A stretch of 64,000 bases of DNA from contig CM055099.1 of NCBI GenBank assembly GCA_029204225.1, forward strand, positions 57,113,982 to 57,177,981, written 5' to 3'. Below the pieces are notes generated by a model. It ran no database searches and was not told the origin of the DNA. It worked only from the letters and a program-made list of their open reading frames with translations. A program made the position numbers and the translations under genes. Positions 22,003 through 34,682 of this stretch are shown piece after piece; positions within the stretch are counted from its first letter, which is position 1; each line of letters opens with the position of its first letter. The stretch is from Diphasiastrum complanatum. Its lineage: Eukaryota > Streptophyta > Lycopodiopsida > Lycopodiales > Lycopodiaceae.

Positions 22003-24662
22003 TGTTAGGGCCTATTTTAACGAGGGATTGGTCCAGCCAAAACGTCCTAAAAGGGTCAAGGGGCCCCACCTCTAATGGCGGTTTGGCCCTACGTGAGCAA
22101 TAGAGAATTTGCCACTTCCAACCCTGATGGCCTTCTCTATTGCCCCGTGCTCCCCAACCGATGAGAGTTTTCCAAGCTCTCAGAGATACGGTTGCAAGGA
22201 GGAGGTGTTATCACTTTTGGTGCAATGATTCACTAGCTTTCTAGGGATACAGTTCCGTAAAACTTCTGATCACTAATTCGCGTTAGAATCTTGCTAACGT
22301 CTCTTTCCCCATTGAATTCGGCTTACAATTGGTAAAAATCTTACATGGGCTTGAAACCGATTTATTGCCTATAATGTGCTCGTGGGGTGCAAATTATACG
22401 CACCGCTTTGTTTGATAAGCGGTGGTATTTTCGCCGACCGTCGGGTCTAGGTATTTCGCTAGATAGTACCGACGGCGGGTGTGACTAGTGTGACGCTTAA
22501 CCAAGGCGGTGTATTTCAACCGCAGATGGTGGACGACCCGCTCTGGTGTTTCACAGAGGTCGGGTCCAATTGATACTCTCCATAATATAGCCACAAAACG
22601 ATTTCAACTTGAAAACTTCAAATAGCATAGTAGCAGTAGATTAGCTCATAATGACTATTAATGCGAATCGAATAACAACCGACTACTTACTTTTCTATCA
22701 ACATGGAAGACGCTTTCATGATGCCAGTTATGACACATGGAACGACACAACATTCAAGATTTCGACAGTTTTAGTAACTTCACACAACGAGAGAGTATTT
22801 CACCAAGCATTCTAACAATCCTTGCATTTGCTAATTCCAAGTAATACGGCATAACCAAATAAGGACCTCCAACCTTAATGCTAGTCTGAATTCAACCTAA
22901 CATGCTTATAACAAGATTGTACACTAACTCACTTGTGTTCACTAGCATTGCAGACATTCTTTTGCAAAATCGTTTATAGCTCCCTTCACTAGGCATAATA
23001 CGATTTCGGATCACATATACTCTAGCACGGAATAATTCAGCAAAATACCCATCTTTCACACAATTGACATATCATGTAATGATCTGAGATAAAATTCAAG
23101 TACCTTAGTGACGAATTAGGTAGTCGGGATGCCGCAAAGACCACTAGTCATGAATGCCGCTAAACTGTGTCCACATTTCTTCTCATTCACGACTCTTTCA
23201 CCGTTTTCCACTTGCTTTTTGAAGACTATTTGCACATAGTGTTGTCGATATGAGTTTCGAATTCTCTCTCAACATCTAACTATCAACATCATCTCACTCT
23301 ATTGCAACACTCAACATCAAACTATATTGGCCTCTCAACTCTCATCATACACAACAACCATAATTGCATGCTAGCATTCATAACATCATAAGGAAACTAA
23401 CCACAAAGCCACCAACACAAGACAATCAAGCACTTGAACATCCAACTCTCAAAACTTTCCATCTATCACTATCTAACTGTTATCCAACAATCATCCAACT
23501 ATCAAAACTTTCCATCTATCCACATCATCTCATTATCCAACTATTAACCAACTATATACATCATCTTATTATCTCAATTCTCTCATCAAACTATCACATC
23601 ATCATCCAACTATATATAACAAAAGAATAGCCTCCTTTTATAGTAAATCCCAAGTGTCTCCCTTCAAGATGAGGCTTTGCCAATTTTCATGCCCTTCAAG
23701 CTCTTTTGTCCATTTGTCCAACACCCATTGGCAAGTACATCAAGTGGCCTCCTTGAGGGTGTAGGGATTGGTGCCATTTAAGGCCCCCTTCCAAAACTAG
23801 CCAAGATGCCCTCTTAGTCAAAAGCTAGAGAAAATATCTTTTAGGCCCTCTAGGTCCTAAAGTCTTGTTTACATTTATTATCCAAAAGGTGGGTGAGGAC
23901 TTTTGTCAAGCCCATGTTCCACCTAAGGTGCCCTCCATTTTCTTGGTCCTTGGTCCTTTGTTTCTTTTAGCCCTTCATTTGGTTTTTCTTTCCTTTGTAG
24001 CAGGTACGGCCCGGCGGCCGCTTTTGGTTTCTCGGGATTACCGACTGATTTGCGTATTTTGCCCATTTCCCGTAATTTGCCCAATTTTACTCGTTAGGGT
24101 TTCTGTGACTCCTTGACACTGAATCCATATTTTTCGGTCCCGTTTTTATCCGAAACCTTTCTTTATCAGTTTTTTTTTATGTGGTTGACTTTTCTGGCAT
24201 TCATGACTAGGGCTCCCACGACAACACAGTTTCCCTGAAAAATACACTGAGTGATCATATATTAATAAAAAATGGACTCAATACATGGTGGGATTTTAGC
24301 ACGATCATACCGGCTGGCCATTTTTTTGAAAAGCCGTAAAATATTTACCGGCCATTTCTAAGGCCGCAAAATTTGCTCTAGCCTCATTTAGGACGGGCTG
24401 GGACCCAATTCTAGGTGGACCGGCACTCTTGACTCAGTCTTACAAAAATTGACCACAAAATATTTTTGACGATTTTTTCAAAAGTCAATTTCTTACTTTT
24501 AAACTGTGTCTAGCCACTTTAGGGCGGGCTGGGATCCAATTCTAAGGCAAATTTGTGCCGATTTTTCTCTAATAACCGGGTTTTACATGCCAGTTTTTTC
24601 AATTATTCCAAACTTAAACTTCAATATTAGTCCGATTTTCCGTGCGGAAATATCGGCTAACA
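22003..24662 (-). repeat. Right LTR of the LARD-like element (2.66 kb)
   Basis: It starts TGTTAGGGCC and ends CGGCTAACA, followed by the target duplication GTTGA. It is closely similar to the left LTR except for the missing block at about 23263 and the missing tandem repeats at about 23777. Confidence 0.82.
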
Positions 24663-24667
24663 GTTGA

Positions 24668-25300
24668 TCCTTTCACAAGTCTTCAAATTTCAAACACTTC
24701 AAACTTATTTGATAAGGGGTATTAGCTCAATATATTAAGTCTTGGGACTATCAAATTTTTTATAAATAATATATCATGTACTAATTGTCCGCAATATTAT
24801 ATGTTTATGTACATTGAAAGCAATGTTCATAAAGCTCATAACATGTAAGCTGAGATAGACAAGCTAAATGCTCATAGAAAATGGAAAAATTTCCCACCAA
24901 AAATTTGTTGCTTCAACACTCCAAAAGTGCACAAATATGGTTTCAATTTGAGTGTCAGCTTGGTCGCATCTGATGATTGTTTCGAAATAGCTTACAGCTA
25001 CATGAATCGTTGTTATAAACATTATACTCACTTCAATATTGTGCTATATTTCGATGGACCTTTGGAATCTCCATCATCCCTCAACCATATTCTCAATTCT
25101 TGGAAGCTTCTATTGTTACATGGAATAGGGATGAGTTCAGCATTCTTGAAATAAATTTAGGAGATCTGCAAAAATTCACGCTTGATGAATTTTGGAACAT
25201 TGGGAGGCTTTCAATAGTTCTTGAAAGATTAGGAATAGCGCATCATTCAAAGATGGTGGGGAAAGAGCTTCAAAGTCGAGGCATGCTAGATTAGACAGAT
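24668..25300 (+). pseudogene. Unidentified degenerate reading frame
   Basis: Sequence interrupted by the LARD-like element resumes here. A frame from 24927 (KYGFNLSVSLVASDDCFEIA, YSYMNRCYKHYTHFNIVLYF) and an overlapping frame from 25100 (ASIVTWNRDEFSILEINLGD, FTLDEFWNIGRLSIVLERLG) have non-random amino-acid order and appear to be one protein with a frameshift at about 25100. I do not recognise the family. Confidence 0.35.
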
Positions 25301-28018
25301 ATTCAGACTACTTGCTGACTTTTTTATACTGTGTAGAAATGTGAATGGTTTTTATATAGCAATGAAAGATTCAAAATGCCGTTCAATAGCTTGAAAAAAG
25401 ATATTTTTCAACCCTTTGAACTAAAGAGAACATAACTCATGCCATAGTATAAACTATCATATCTCATGATCTGATAAACTGTCGTTTATTTAGTTCCACT
25501 AATACATCAATTAAAGCATCGAGGTCAACCTAGATGGAAAATTCCTGATGACTATGTATTGACAAGGTGCTTGATTTGAGCATAGTCAACAATTCATGCA
25601 AGTTAATGACCATTTGTCACCAAATCCCTCCCAACACCATTCAAGTAAAGTGGCACTAGTTGCCCACAATTTCCCATGTAGGCATTTCTAATGTTTAATT
25701 TATATGCCAATTTAGCAATTACCCTCAATTGTGGATGAATGCACAGAATATCTAAGGATGAAAGCTGACCAAGAGCTAAACTAGACAACACTGCACGAGG
25801 AGGATTTTTGCACTTTTTGTAACAAACATGGCTAATTGATTATAAGTTTATATCAAGATGACTCAAAACCCAGAAAAACATTTGGAAGTGCATCGAGAGT
25901 AGCTAGTGTACTGTAGAATCATACTCCCCGCCCAAAATCTGGTCGCTAAGAAATGCATTGAGAAACATTTTAAGTATCCAAAAGTTTCAATGGCAAAAAT
26001 CAGATCCCTTCATGACTAGGGTCTATAGTAAATACAAGTACCATAATTATTGAAGCTATGCAAAATGGTTATTTACTAGTAAGCATTAGAGGCTCGTGAA
26101 TCGGAATTATTACCATGCATATCTGATTAATAGCCACTGCTTTCAAATTATTAGTCATGAAGATTTTTCCTCATCAAGATGAACTAAAAAACTCCGATGG
26201 GTGTGGACATCTGAATTTATCAAACTAAATCTGTGGTCTTGGAGGAAAAGAGGAGTATCGCATAAGATGCACTTGGGAATTTCAAGATGTGTGTAAGTTG
26301 GTATATTCGACCAGCTTTTAATTCACGCGCTTTCCAAAATATGAAGTTTGTGATTATAACATCGATCTGATGAACTTGGTGGTATGTATTCTTTTATGCG
26401 ATATTTTCCTACTTCTGAATAATGTCATTACATTGAGCTTTCTCATCTCATTGCCTCTATGTTCATAAACAGCATTGCATTAAGGTCTCAAGTCACATGG
26501 ACTTCAAATTTGAAGCTGTGCAATAGCTACATCGATATCATGCGCATTTTATCTAGCACTTCGGCATATTGGCAATAACTTCTATTGATCTTTAGCAATT
26601 GAAACTTACTAAAGGGGAAGTTTCAAGGATGGTAACCAGAAGCTTCACACTTACAACTCAGCTATGCAGCAGATAAGGAGTTATTAAACATTTATTTTCC
26701 ATGTTTCCAGATCCTTTGCAAGAATATCAGCTTCCATAAATGTTACCCCCCCCCTTTTGATGTGATGAGCTAAAGTGCTTATCAGGCTTCCAAATTAAAG
26801 CTTCAAAGATAGTTGTTACCTAACAAAAAAGCAAAGTTTGAAAAGTTAACTGCAATATAACAAACACTTGGTATCTCAAAACCTTGCCGAGGTGAGGCAA
26901 CTAAATCATAGGAAAAATCAGAAAGTTGTTCCTTAAAATGTCATACACAGGAGAACAGGACTTTTAAGTAAAGTCCCCGTAGGTGCATGCTATGTATACA
27001 AACATGACCGCTTGAACTCAAGCCCATTCACAATGTCCAGCAAAAGTCAGTGGACGATAGTTGTATAATATATGCATGATTGGGACGTTACTGTGAATCA
27101 CAAAATTGAACAAGTCACTGTGTCAGGGACCAATCTGAGTAGCGTTTTGACAAAACAATATGCCAAAGAGATTGCTGAGAATAAGATTGACACTTTAAGA
27201 GCACACACAAGAGATTCAAACAGATAAAGCTTATTGATGCTCACATGAGGTTTGTAGTAAGACTAAGCATGCAAAATGTTGTTAAACAGAAAAAACATAA
27301 CCTTTCCCTTAAGCGCACCAAATCAGTAATATCAAGGTACACAAATTGCAGACTTGGGTAAAACAACAACATATGGTGGACAACTGTAAATGTAAAAACC
27401 AAGCCTCTAGTCTATCTAGCATGTTCCAACTATTGGCTATATAAATGATTGCAACTTCCAATCAAATCAATTGGACAATCTACTTGGTGGTTCTGAGTAA
27501 CACCAGCATATAGACAGAGAAAGAACTTGAATGATTTATACGGAAGATCAGTATTGCCAAGGAATGCCACCATGAAAGCCTAAAAAGTAGCTGCAAAAAG
27601 CAGGGAATATAGCCCATGAATTCCATACCAGCAATCATAAACTCAAATAGATGGCCATGGCTGAAGCAAATGTGCCATCCCTGTACATAAAATTGTCATG
27701 AAAGTAGATCCTTCAATATGAAAGAATCCATAGGAGCCCAAATGAAGGTCATGATAACGACGGATGCAAAAAAATCATCTAAGGGTTGAATTTAGAAAGG
27801 CAGCATGTTTAATGTGTGTAGCACTGTATACATCCATACATATGTGTGTGTGTGTGTATATCATAGTTGCCCGTCTCAGAACTGAACGCATTCCAGAACG
27901 AGTTAAGTTTTGGAACACGGCATAATTTTTTTTTTTTAAAGTTCATTCTTAATTTACAAAAGAAAATTATATGATGCACATAACAAATCAGCATTGATTG
28001 AAAATAGGATAGGATTAA
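25301..28018. other. Unassigned AT-rich sequence
   Basis: No coding region, RNA gene or recognised transposon was found on either strand. It contains a short (TG)n tract at about 27843-27857 and some homopolymer runs. Confidence 0.5.
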
Positions 28019-28030
28019 CCCCCCCCCCCC

Positions 28031-28080
<50 letters not shown>
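28019..28080. repeat. Compound microsatellite (C)n(CT)n
   Basis: About 22 consecutive C followed by about 20 CT units. Confidence 0.95.
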
Positions 28081-28083
<3 letters not shown>

Positions 28084-29502
28084 CTTCTGGTTTTCCCTAC
28101 TTTCTATGTTTCTTCCCTACTCTCTACTACCCCCAAAAAACATTGACTTGTTCTCGCATGATTAATACAGGCACATTATTTTCAAACTAGTTTGCATGAA
28201 CAAGATGTTGGAAAGGTAATTAATATTCCATTAAGCTGGTGTAGTTATGTAATTGGTCTGAAGTTCATGAAATGTCTTATTTGTGATGAGCTATGGTTAA
28301 TTTGGGCTCTAAATTCATTATTCGAAGGACCCAAACATGCGGGAATCTCTTAAACCATGTATAACTCTTTCAAGAGTGTGAGTGAATGAGCTATCCAAGG
28401 ATAATAAGTCTGAAGGGGTGTGGTCTCATATGGAATGTGGGTATCTCCATCCAGTGTGTGTGGTTGGGGCCAAAACAAAGTATGTGTGTGAGTTTATGTT
28501 GATCATTAATCAAGCTGTGTTGTGCCTCATGCAATTCTCTTGTTTGTATGTGCACCTAGGTCCTAGATAGTAGCATGATATCAGAGCTGTGTTCCTGACT
28601 GCCTATGATAAATGCCTATCAAACTTACTAAGAAATGCATGTGTGTAAGACCAATAAATTATGTGGATTGACGGGTGCTATGGTTCTTTTGCCAATAGGC
28701 CCGATGCTCAGGAGCATAGAGCGACAATTGGTAAATTTTGAAAGAAGCCAGGGGCCATTTGATCGAGTGCAGTGCTAGCAGAGGGAGGATCAGTTGAGGC
28801 CTGTGACATGGAGGAGCATCCACGGTTGCAACACTGGTGACTTGCAGCAATTGACCGAGAGAGTTCTCTCACAAGATTTTTTACAAGTAGAGGTGAGGAA
28901 GTCCTCCAAATCCAAGGTAGAGCCTCCAAATGTCCTCCAAGCAACCTGCAAGCTTCAAGATGCTCCCCAACTACAAGCTAGGATGCCTCCACCTGCAAGT
29001 AAGGATCTGCAAGCCTCCAAGGATCTCTCCTCCACTTGTGCCCTTACTCTTTAAACACAAAGATAGATAACAAGCTAGCCTCAAGTATTAACCACCCAAC
29101 CATAGCTAGATCCAAGCTCCAAGCAAGACCTATCTAGCACCCCCTTGCTAACCATAAACAAATCACAAGCATACCACAACACTCCATAGCATACTCAAGA
29201 TCCAATACTTATGTCCCATACCATAAGCAAGATCCAATACTTAAGCATACTACTACAAGAAAGCACTCTACACACTAGTAGCAACACTAGAGCATAAGGT
29301 TTCATACACTCGTTTCTTTTGGCAGAGGGTGTGATGGAGAGATCGACGAGCTGCAGGGAGAAGATGTGTGTTATGAAGTCTAGCTTGGGTGACTTGGAGA
29401 TGAAGAAAACGACATTCGGCGTCAAACCAGGGAGGTCAGATGGGGTGTGACGAAGTGGGTGGGCGTTGATGTGGTTTGGAGGGAAAGGAAGATGATGCAG
29501 CA
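28081..29502. other. Unassigned sequence
   Basis: A diverged primer-site-like GATATCAGAGCTG at about 28579 and the open frame at 28794-29054 hint at retroelement debris, but no domain is recognisable. An A/C-rich tract covers about 28930-29280. Confidence 0.4.
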
Positions 29503-29937
29503 TTATGGAGTGAAGTGGTAAGGAAGGTAGCTTGTGTTTCTAATGGTGTGTGGTGTGGAAAACGACGACGAAATGAGTTGACGGCTCCTGGTATGTCTGG
29601 ATGTGGGAACGATCAAAAGTGTACTTGGGTGCACGGGAGATGAGTGAGTAGTGGGTGGTTGGAAGGTCAGGATGGAGCCCATACTGAAAGATAGGATGGA
29701 GTGATCGGATAGGGTGGTGTGAAGAATCTGGAAATCGGACAGGAGTGGGATAAAAACTGGTAACCCCATGAGATAATCGACAACACTGTGTCCTCCACTG
29801 TGTGGGTGGCAAGTGAATCTGCTAGAATGTGGCCAACAAGCTAAGCCATTATAAATGGCCAACTCGTGAGCTTCACCCAACGGTAAAAGGTACTCTCCAT
29901 AGCTCGTGATAGGGCGTTCTAGTTTAAACACACACAA
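29503..29937 (-). pseudogene. LINE-type endonuclease (EEP fold) C-terminal fragment
   Basis: The minus-strand frame reads AIYNGLACW, SRFTCHPHSGGHSVVDYLMG, FIPLLSDFQI and TTLSDHSILSFSMG. This is the order expected for the end of the endonuclease/exonuclease/phosphatase domain of LINE-like proteins (NG..., 'fT..s..G.SvvDYv', 'F.i...SDH.pl'), including the Asp-His of the SDH motif. No reverse transcriptase follows downstream; a Ser/Pro/His-rich tail runs to the stop. The adjacent 29195-29503 frame is a likely continuation after a stop. Confidence 0.55.
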
Positions 29938-29942
29938 ACTGT

Positions 29943-30292
29943 TGTGAGAGGGGGCACAATAACAAATTTAAGGTTTTTGGAGCACAAAAGCATGGAAAGG
30001 AAGAGTTCAACATTTTGCTAAACAAGACAAAACCATTAGCATGTGTACACTTCTGGATTTTCTACCAATAGCCATATAAATATATTGCTTGATTGAACGT
30101 TGAAGCAATATGAACAATGTGAGAGGGGGCACAATAACAAATTTAAGGTTTTTGGAGCACAAAAGCATGGAAAGGAAGAGTTCAACATTTTGCTAAACAA
30201 GACAAAACCATTAGCATGTGTACACTTCTGGATTTTCTACCAATAGCCATATAAATATATTGCTTGATTGAACGTTGAAGCAATATGAACAA
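29943..30292. repeat. Exact 175-bp tandem duplication
   Basis: 29943-30117 and 30118-30292 are identical base for base by eye. The repeat ends 22 bp from the NDUFA1 stop codon, so it probably lies in that gene's 3' UTR or immediate 3' flank. Confidence 0.95.
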
Positions 30293-30314
30293 TCATAATG
30301 AACTTCATTTTAGT

Positions 30315-33300
30315 TTAATGCTCAAGATATACCTTCCCTTTTGAAGCCACTGCCGCCTCCTCAAGAAGACGCTGATCTCTTTCTTCCATCAATCTATCCC
30401 ATGTATCTGCTCCAGGATGTTTTGGCTGCGGGATTCAGTTGTGGCTTTGAGCTATTTGGAATTTTAAAATCATTCCTTTCAGGACATAACAAAAAGCGCA
30501 TGAAACACAGCACATAGTTCGTGATCATAATACACAAGCGAAGTAGCCTTAGCAAGAGATAAGACAAAGCTGCTAAGTGGGAGTAATATGACCTCTACCT
30601 TTTCAGGATATTTCAAATGATGCCCTCATGGCATGATACAAAATTATTTACTTTAAAAGTCCCAACAGATCTTAGTGCAACACAATTGTTAAACATGAAA
30701 AAGCTAGACACCTAAAGTTCATATTATACCTCTGAAGTGCCCCAAATTGCAAAAGAAAACCAAACAAGTCGCTTCAATTTCTGAATCCAAGTTATAAAAT
30801 AGTCACTAATTACCCAGCCCCTGGAATGTTGTTAAGATATCTTGCAGGCACAGCGCGTCACCCAGAACAGACTTATATTCTGATTCCTGAAATACTTCCT
30901 TGAAAACAATAGAAGAAAAAAATCCTTTCTTGTTCTTTTAATAACTAGCAGACTGATCTTTCAAACTGCAAAAAGCAGGCATTGCTCTTCACGAATAGAA
31001 TAATACAACATGGAATATATGCTTTCCTCAATAATTCTTATCAAGAACGACTTGATCTCATTGATGACCCAGATATCATAAATGCACTTGTGTGGTTTTC
31101 GAAGAAAATGATCAATGCCAGAACTGCCATTTAAGTACACCACTTCTGCACATCCCTAAGGCTAGTGCTAATACAGCATCAAGCACACAAAGTCCACAGA
31201 TGGCAAAAACTAAAGAGAACTTTGCAGCTTTTAGAGCATGATATCTTACTAAGTTCGACCTCAGAACTTATTCATGGATTCAAGCTATACCCCCTCCATT
31301 GCAATAAGACGCATTTCATGAATTGGCTTTCAGAAAAAATGTATTGAAGCATTTACAAGATTTATTTTCCCAATGAAAAAATCTTTTAGCTTGATAGGAA
31401 AGTCTTTGAAACCTGCAAAGACAACAATCAGCGGCAAAAACTGCAACTCATTCTCCTTTTGCACAGCTGAACTAGTCTGTCTCCCCAGGGATGAATGCAA
31501 GTTATGTTGTGGAGGGTATTTAAGGGCAATAGCAGCCTCTTCTATTACTGGGTTGTAGCTAAGTATGCTAGTTTGTAATAATTATTACCATTGAGTGCCC
31601 AGAAAATAAATTTGACATGCAAAAAAAGTCAATGGGAGAAAGGAGCAATCTAGAGAAGAAGAAGCAATATAAAGAGCACCAGCCTCAAATGCAGTTAAGA
31701 GGAGACACCAATCTTCATGTGTTCACATGTCTTTTGGAAGAGAGAATTTTTGACAAAGCAGGAAGGGTCTATGTGAGTTATGAAAAACGCGAGCATTTTC
31801 AGGAAAAAGAAGGAAATGCCAGACCTTTAATGGGGAATCTTCGTCGTTCAAGCTATTTCTGAGTATTTCTTCTTGGAAACTAGCAAACAAACTATATTGT
31901 GCTAAATTCATACTTAGTTGCATCTGAATTGTGTTTAGCCCCCAGAACATTCCAGAACATAGAATGTGTGCGGATCTCTTTTTTGTTACATTTTGTCAAA
32001 ATTCATGTATAGTATTTCATATAGAAAATGTTTGTTCTATGAACCTAAATTTTGGTTATACCTAGAATTCAAATACAGAGTTTATACAATCTATGATGCA
32101 TAGATTATATGTACCTATGTTTTATGTATATGTCAATCTGTGAATCAGATAACAACTTTCTGGTAGCTTTTCCTCTAACTGAAAATGCTCATTCTTTGAG
32201 CAATTCAAGTAGTACATCTACTACAGTGATGCTCTTATTGCATGCTCATTGATCATGGTTCTTCAGCTTGGATAAGACTCCTTGTTGTCCATATTCAAGC
32301 CAATTCATCTACTTGTGACCCTTGAGCTCCAAATAGGTTGCAGCTTGAGTCCGAGGCTTCAGTCCTACTAGAATTAAGTGTACAACAGCCATTCCAAGCA
32401 CAAAATACAACTCTTGTCTTCAGGTCATCATTTGTCACAGACAGATTCTATTCATGGAATCAATCAAGGGGACTAGAGAAAATAATGATTACAAAGCTAT
32501 TACACGTGTACAAATCTTAAATCTAGTAGAATGATGTGGCCTAGAAACCGGATTATAATTACACAGCAGATATACTTCTTGCATCTTGAAAAGTACAGAC
32601 TCCATAAAAATCAACACTTGTTAAAGATTTGTTCGTTTAAAAGGGCCCAAATTTATCAATCAGCTTGTCATTAGTTAATAAAAACTTGACAAAAGCACTG
32701 TGGGTTTTTATTTTCAACAGAAACGCATTTTTTTAATGAGGAATTGCATTTCCCACAAACACCAAGATTTCCCACGTTATTGGGAAACATCTTTCCTGTA
32801 CTAGACATCATATCATTTGTTTAAAGGCCTGATCTTTTGACAATTTCTAGGACTCATTTTGACTTTATTTAAACATAAATTTTCTCTCTTGCAGTGTAAA
32901 TCACTTTCTCCCTCAACAGCTCCTGCTCTTCCACATGCACTACCATAATCGCCTTACAGTAATTCGCTTTTCCGACGACATGACATTTCCCCGTTTCCTA
33001 TACCCTATTTCTCAAAAATCGTTTCTTGTTTCTTGGGCAGGAAACATTCTGAAAATTATGATTTTGCCGCATCATTCCCCTTCATTTTTGCAGCCTGTTT
33101 TTTCCTGTGTTTAGAATGCGAATTTCAAAATGTGTTTCATAGAGAACCTATGGACAATAATTACTCTCTCCTTCCCATGTTCTTTTCACTCCATATGGAT
33201 CAAGACCACCACTTTCTCTATTTGTATGATTAGAAAAGGTTTATCAATGTTAAACAATAGATTGCACTTTAAAGAAAAAGATCAAAATTTTGATCCATGT

Positions 33301-33950
33301 AGTCCACCCGCAAAGTATCATATGCTCAATTACATCAGCACAACACGGACTATATGCTCCATCATCCTTACTCACATCCTCAATGCACAACAATAAGTTC
33401 AAGTTACATGCATATCCAACAGCTTCTATATGATTCTAGACTACCTCAAATCATGATTGTTTTTGTTCAATGGTTTGTGAAAAAAATTTGAAGCACAAAC
33501 CCTTGCTAAATCTTTGGATATCAATTTATAGGGAATGTGCATATCTTTCACTACCAAATTCTGACTTTAACTCTTGATTGTGAGAACAATCATTAGAATT
33601 AAGTGATCATAATGTATTATCACAAATCATGTTTTCAGCACTTCACATTCCCAAGTGATAACTTCATCATAACTCATCCCAATGTTTGCTATAAGTTCCT
33701 AGTGCATCTATAATGGTGAGAGATGCAAATGACCACAATGATCACTCATTAATTGACCTCACCTTCATCTTTCAAAACACCTTAAAACTTTTCAAAAAGG
33801 AATACTGCTTGTATTGCAAAAATAACTTGTTAGGAGAAATTGGAGTACCTTTCCATACATGGCTTTGTTCACCCCATATTGTATATTTCCCATTACCACC
33901 AGCATGCCCCCAATAACAGCCATAGGGAGCAATGATTCCCACCACGACAT
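30315..33950 (-). CDS. NDUFA1: NADH dehydrogenase (ubiquinone) complex I subunit NDUFA1 / MWFE, two coding exons
   Basis: A 70-residue accessory subunit of the mitochondrial complex I membrane arm, with one N-terminal transmembrane helix. Exon 1 (33849-33950) encodes MSWWESLLPMAVIGGMLVVM and NIQYGVNKAMYGK and ends AAG|GTACTC. Exon 2 (30315-30425) follows a ...CCCGCAG acceptor, starts PKHPGADTWDRLMEERDQRL and ends in TAA at 30315-30317. The 'E..LP..iIGGML..MGN.QY...K...G' helix, the 'PKH.G.D.Wd..ME.RD' tail and the length match plant MWFE proteins, and the phase-0 junction falls between the two blocks. The intron is 3,423 bp (30426-33848). A tract TTTCTCAACAG just upstream of the start codon looks like a 3' splice site, suggesting a further intron in the 5' UTR. 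The alternative is that exon 2 ends at the GGTATAT donor-like site near its end; the stop six codons later makes this unnecessary. Confidence 0.88.
30426..33848 (-). other. Intron of NDUFA1 (3.4 kb)
   Basis: GT...AG on the minus strand. AT-rich, no recognised transposon or nested gene on either strand; open frames within it are short and random-looking. Confidence 0.75.
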
Positions 33951-34279
33951 TTTACTTGCTCTGTTGAGAAATTTTGTGAAAAATACAAAGAGACAAATAT
34001 TAGAATTATTGTGAACAGGTTTGCAAAATCTTGAAACTTTATTGCATCCAACATTCAACTATTTATTTACTTTTCAAATAATGACAGGACAAACTTCATA
34101 GCATGCCATTTCATGTTCAATGTGATATCATATATGTAAAGTTTGGAAATTGCTAATACAATCAAAAGGAAACAATGAAAAAATCATCTCGTCTCATTTG
34201 CAACAATTTACCTTTGAAATCAAGGAAGCTACCATCCACTAGACTTGAAGCTGCCAAAGTACACAGGAGCAACTGTTAA
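33951..34279 (-). promoter_or_regulatory. 5' flank of NDUFA1
   Basis: It contains the start-proximal splice-acceptor-like TTTCTCAACAG (minus strand, ending at 33961). No clear TATA box was identified. The true promoter may lie upstream of a 5'-UTR intron and could be displaced by the Gypsy debris that begins at 34280. Confidence 0.3.
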
Positions 34280-34620
34280 GCGAAGGACTAATGTATTTGA
34301 GAATTGGCTCCATAAATGGGAGAAAGCTTTCTAGATGTGTGGAATTGAAGATGACAATGAAAAGATTGTGGTAGCAACCTATCGCCTTCAAGAGACAACA
34401 TAGAGGTGGTGGTGGAAGGTTGAAAACGATAATTTAGTTCTAGTTACTTGGGAGGCTTTCAAAGAAATGTGGAAAGCTAGATTCCGCTAAATGAAAAAAA
34501 CCAGGCAATGCAAGCATGGAACAGTTTGAAAGAAGGCAACATGTACATAAAGGAGTACACGGACAAATACTGAGAGGCTTTGATGTGGACACCCAAGGAG
34601 CCTAGAGGTACAAATGTTTT
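34280..34620 (+). pseudogene. Gypsy gag remnant
   Basis: Plus-strand frames with stops read RRTNVFENWLHKWEKAF, CGIEDDNEKIVVATYRLQET, RWWWKVENDNLVLVTWEAFK and EMWKARFR. This corresponds to the retrotrans_gag core (alignment anchors: W-rich helix, TWEAFKE). The frame breaks at the Arg-rich end. Confidence 0.65.
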
Positions 34621-34682
34621 TACAGGTGTTCTATCCTGTAAGTGAATCTTAGGCCTGTCACCAAAATCAAGAACAAGTACCC

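Larger units (their letters stand above)
13802..24662 (-). mobile_element. 10.9-kb LARD-like retroelement with giant unequal LTRs
   Basis: Both outer edges are TGTTAG...CTAACA and are flanked by the 5-bp direct repeat GTTGA (13797-13801 and 24663-24667). The left LTR (4,476 bp) and right LTR (2,660 bp) align over their ends; the right one lacks an internal block of about 1.74 kb and a smaller block. The 3.7-kb internal region has no gag, protease, RT or integrase, as in large retrotransposon derivatives. Minus orientation is preferred because a 17-nt sequence adjoining the right LTR looks like the complement of a well-formed tRNA 3' end and because the one sizeable reading frame is then in sense. 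The left inner edge also looks PBS-like and no polypurine tract is visible, so orientation is not certain. Confidence 0.82.

Noticed and set aside
13802-24662. Segmental duplication instead of one element
   Set aside because: The matching blocks have TG...CA edges and share a single GTTGA target duplication outside, which fits LTRs of one insertion.
29195-29503. Separate gene of 102 codons next to the LINE fragment
   Set aside because: No recognisable domain; at most the decayed continuation of the LINE tail.
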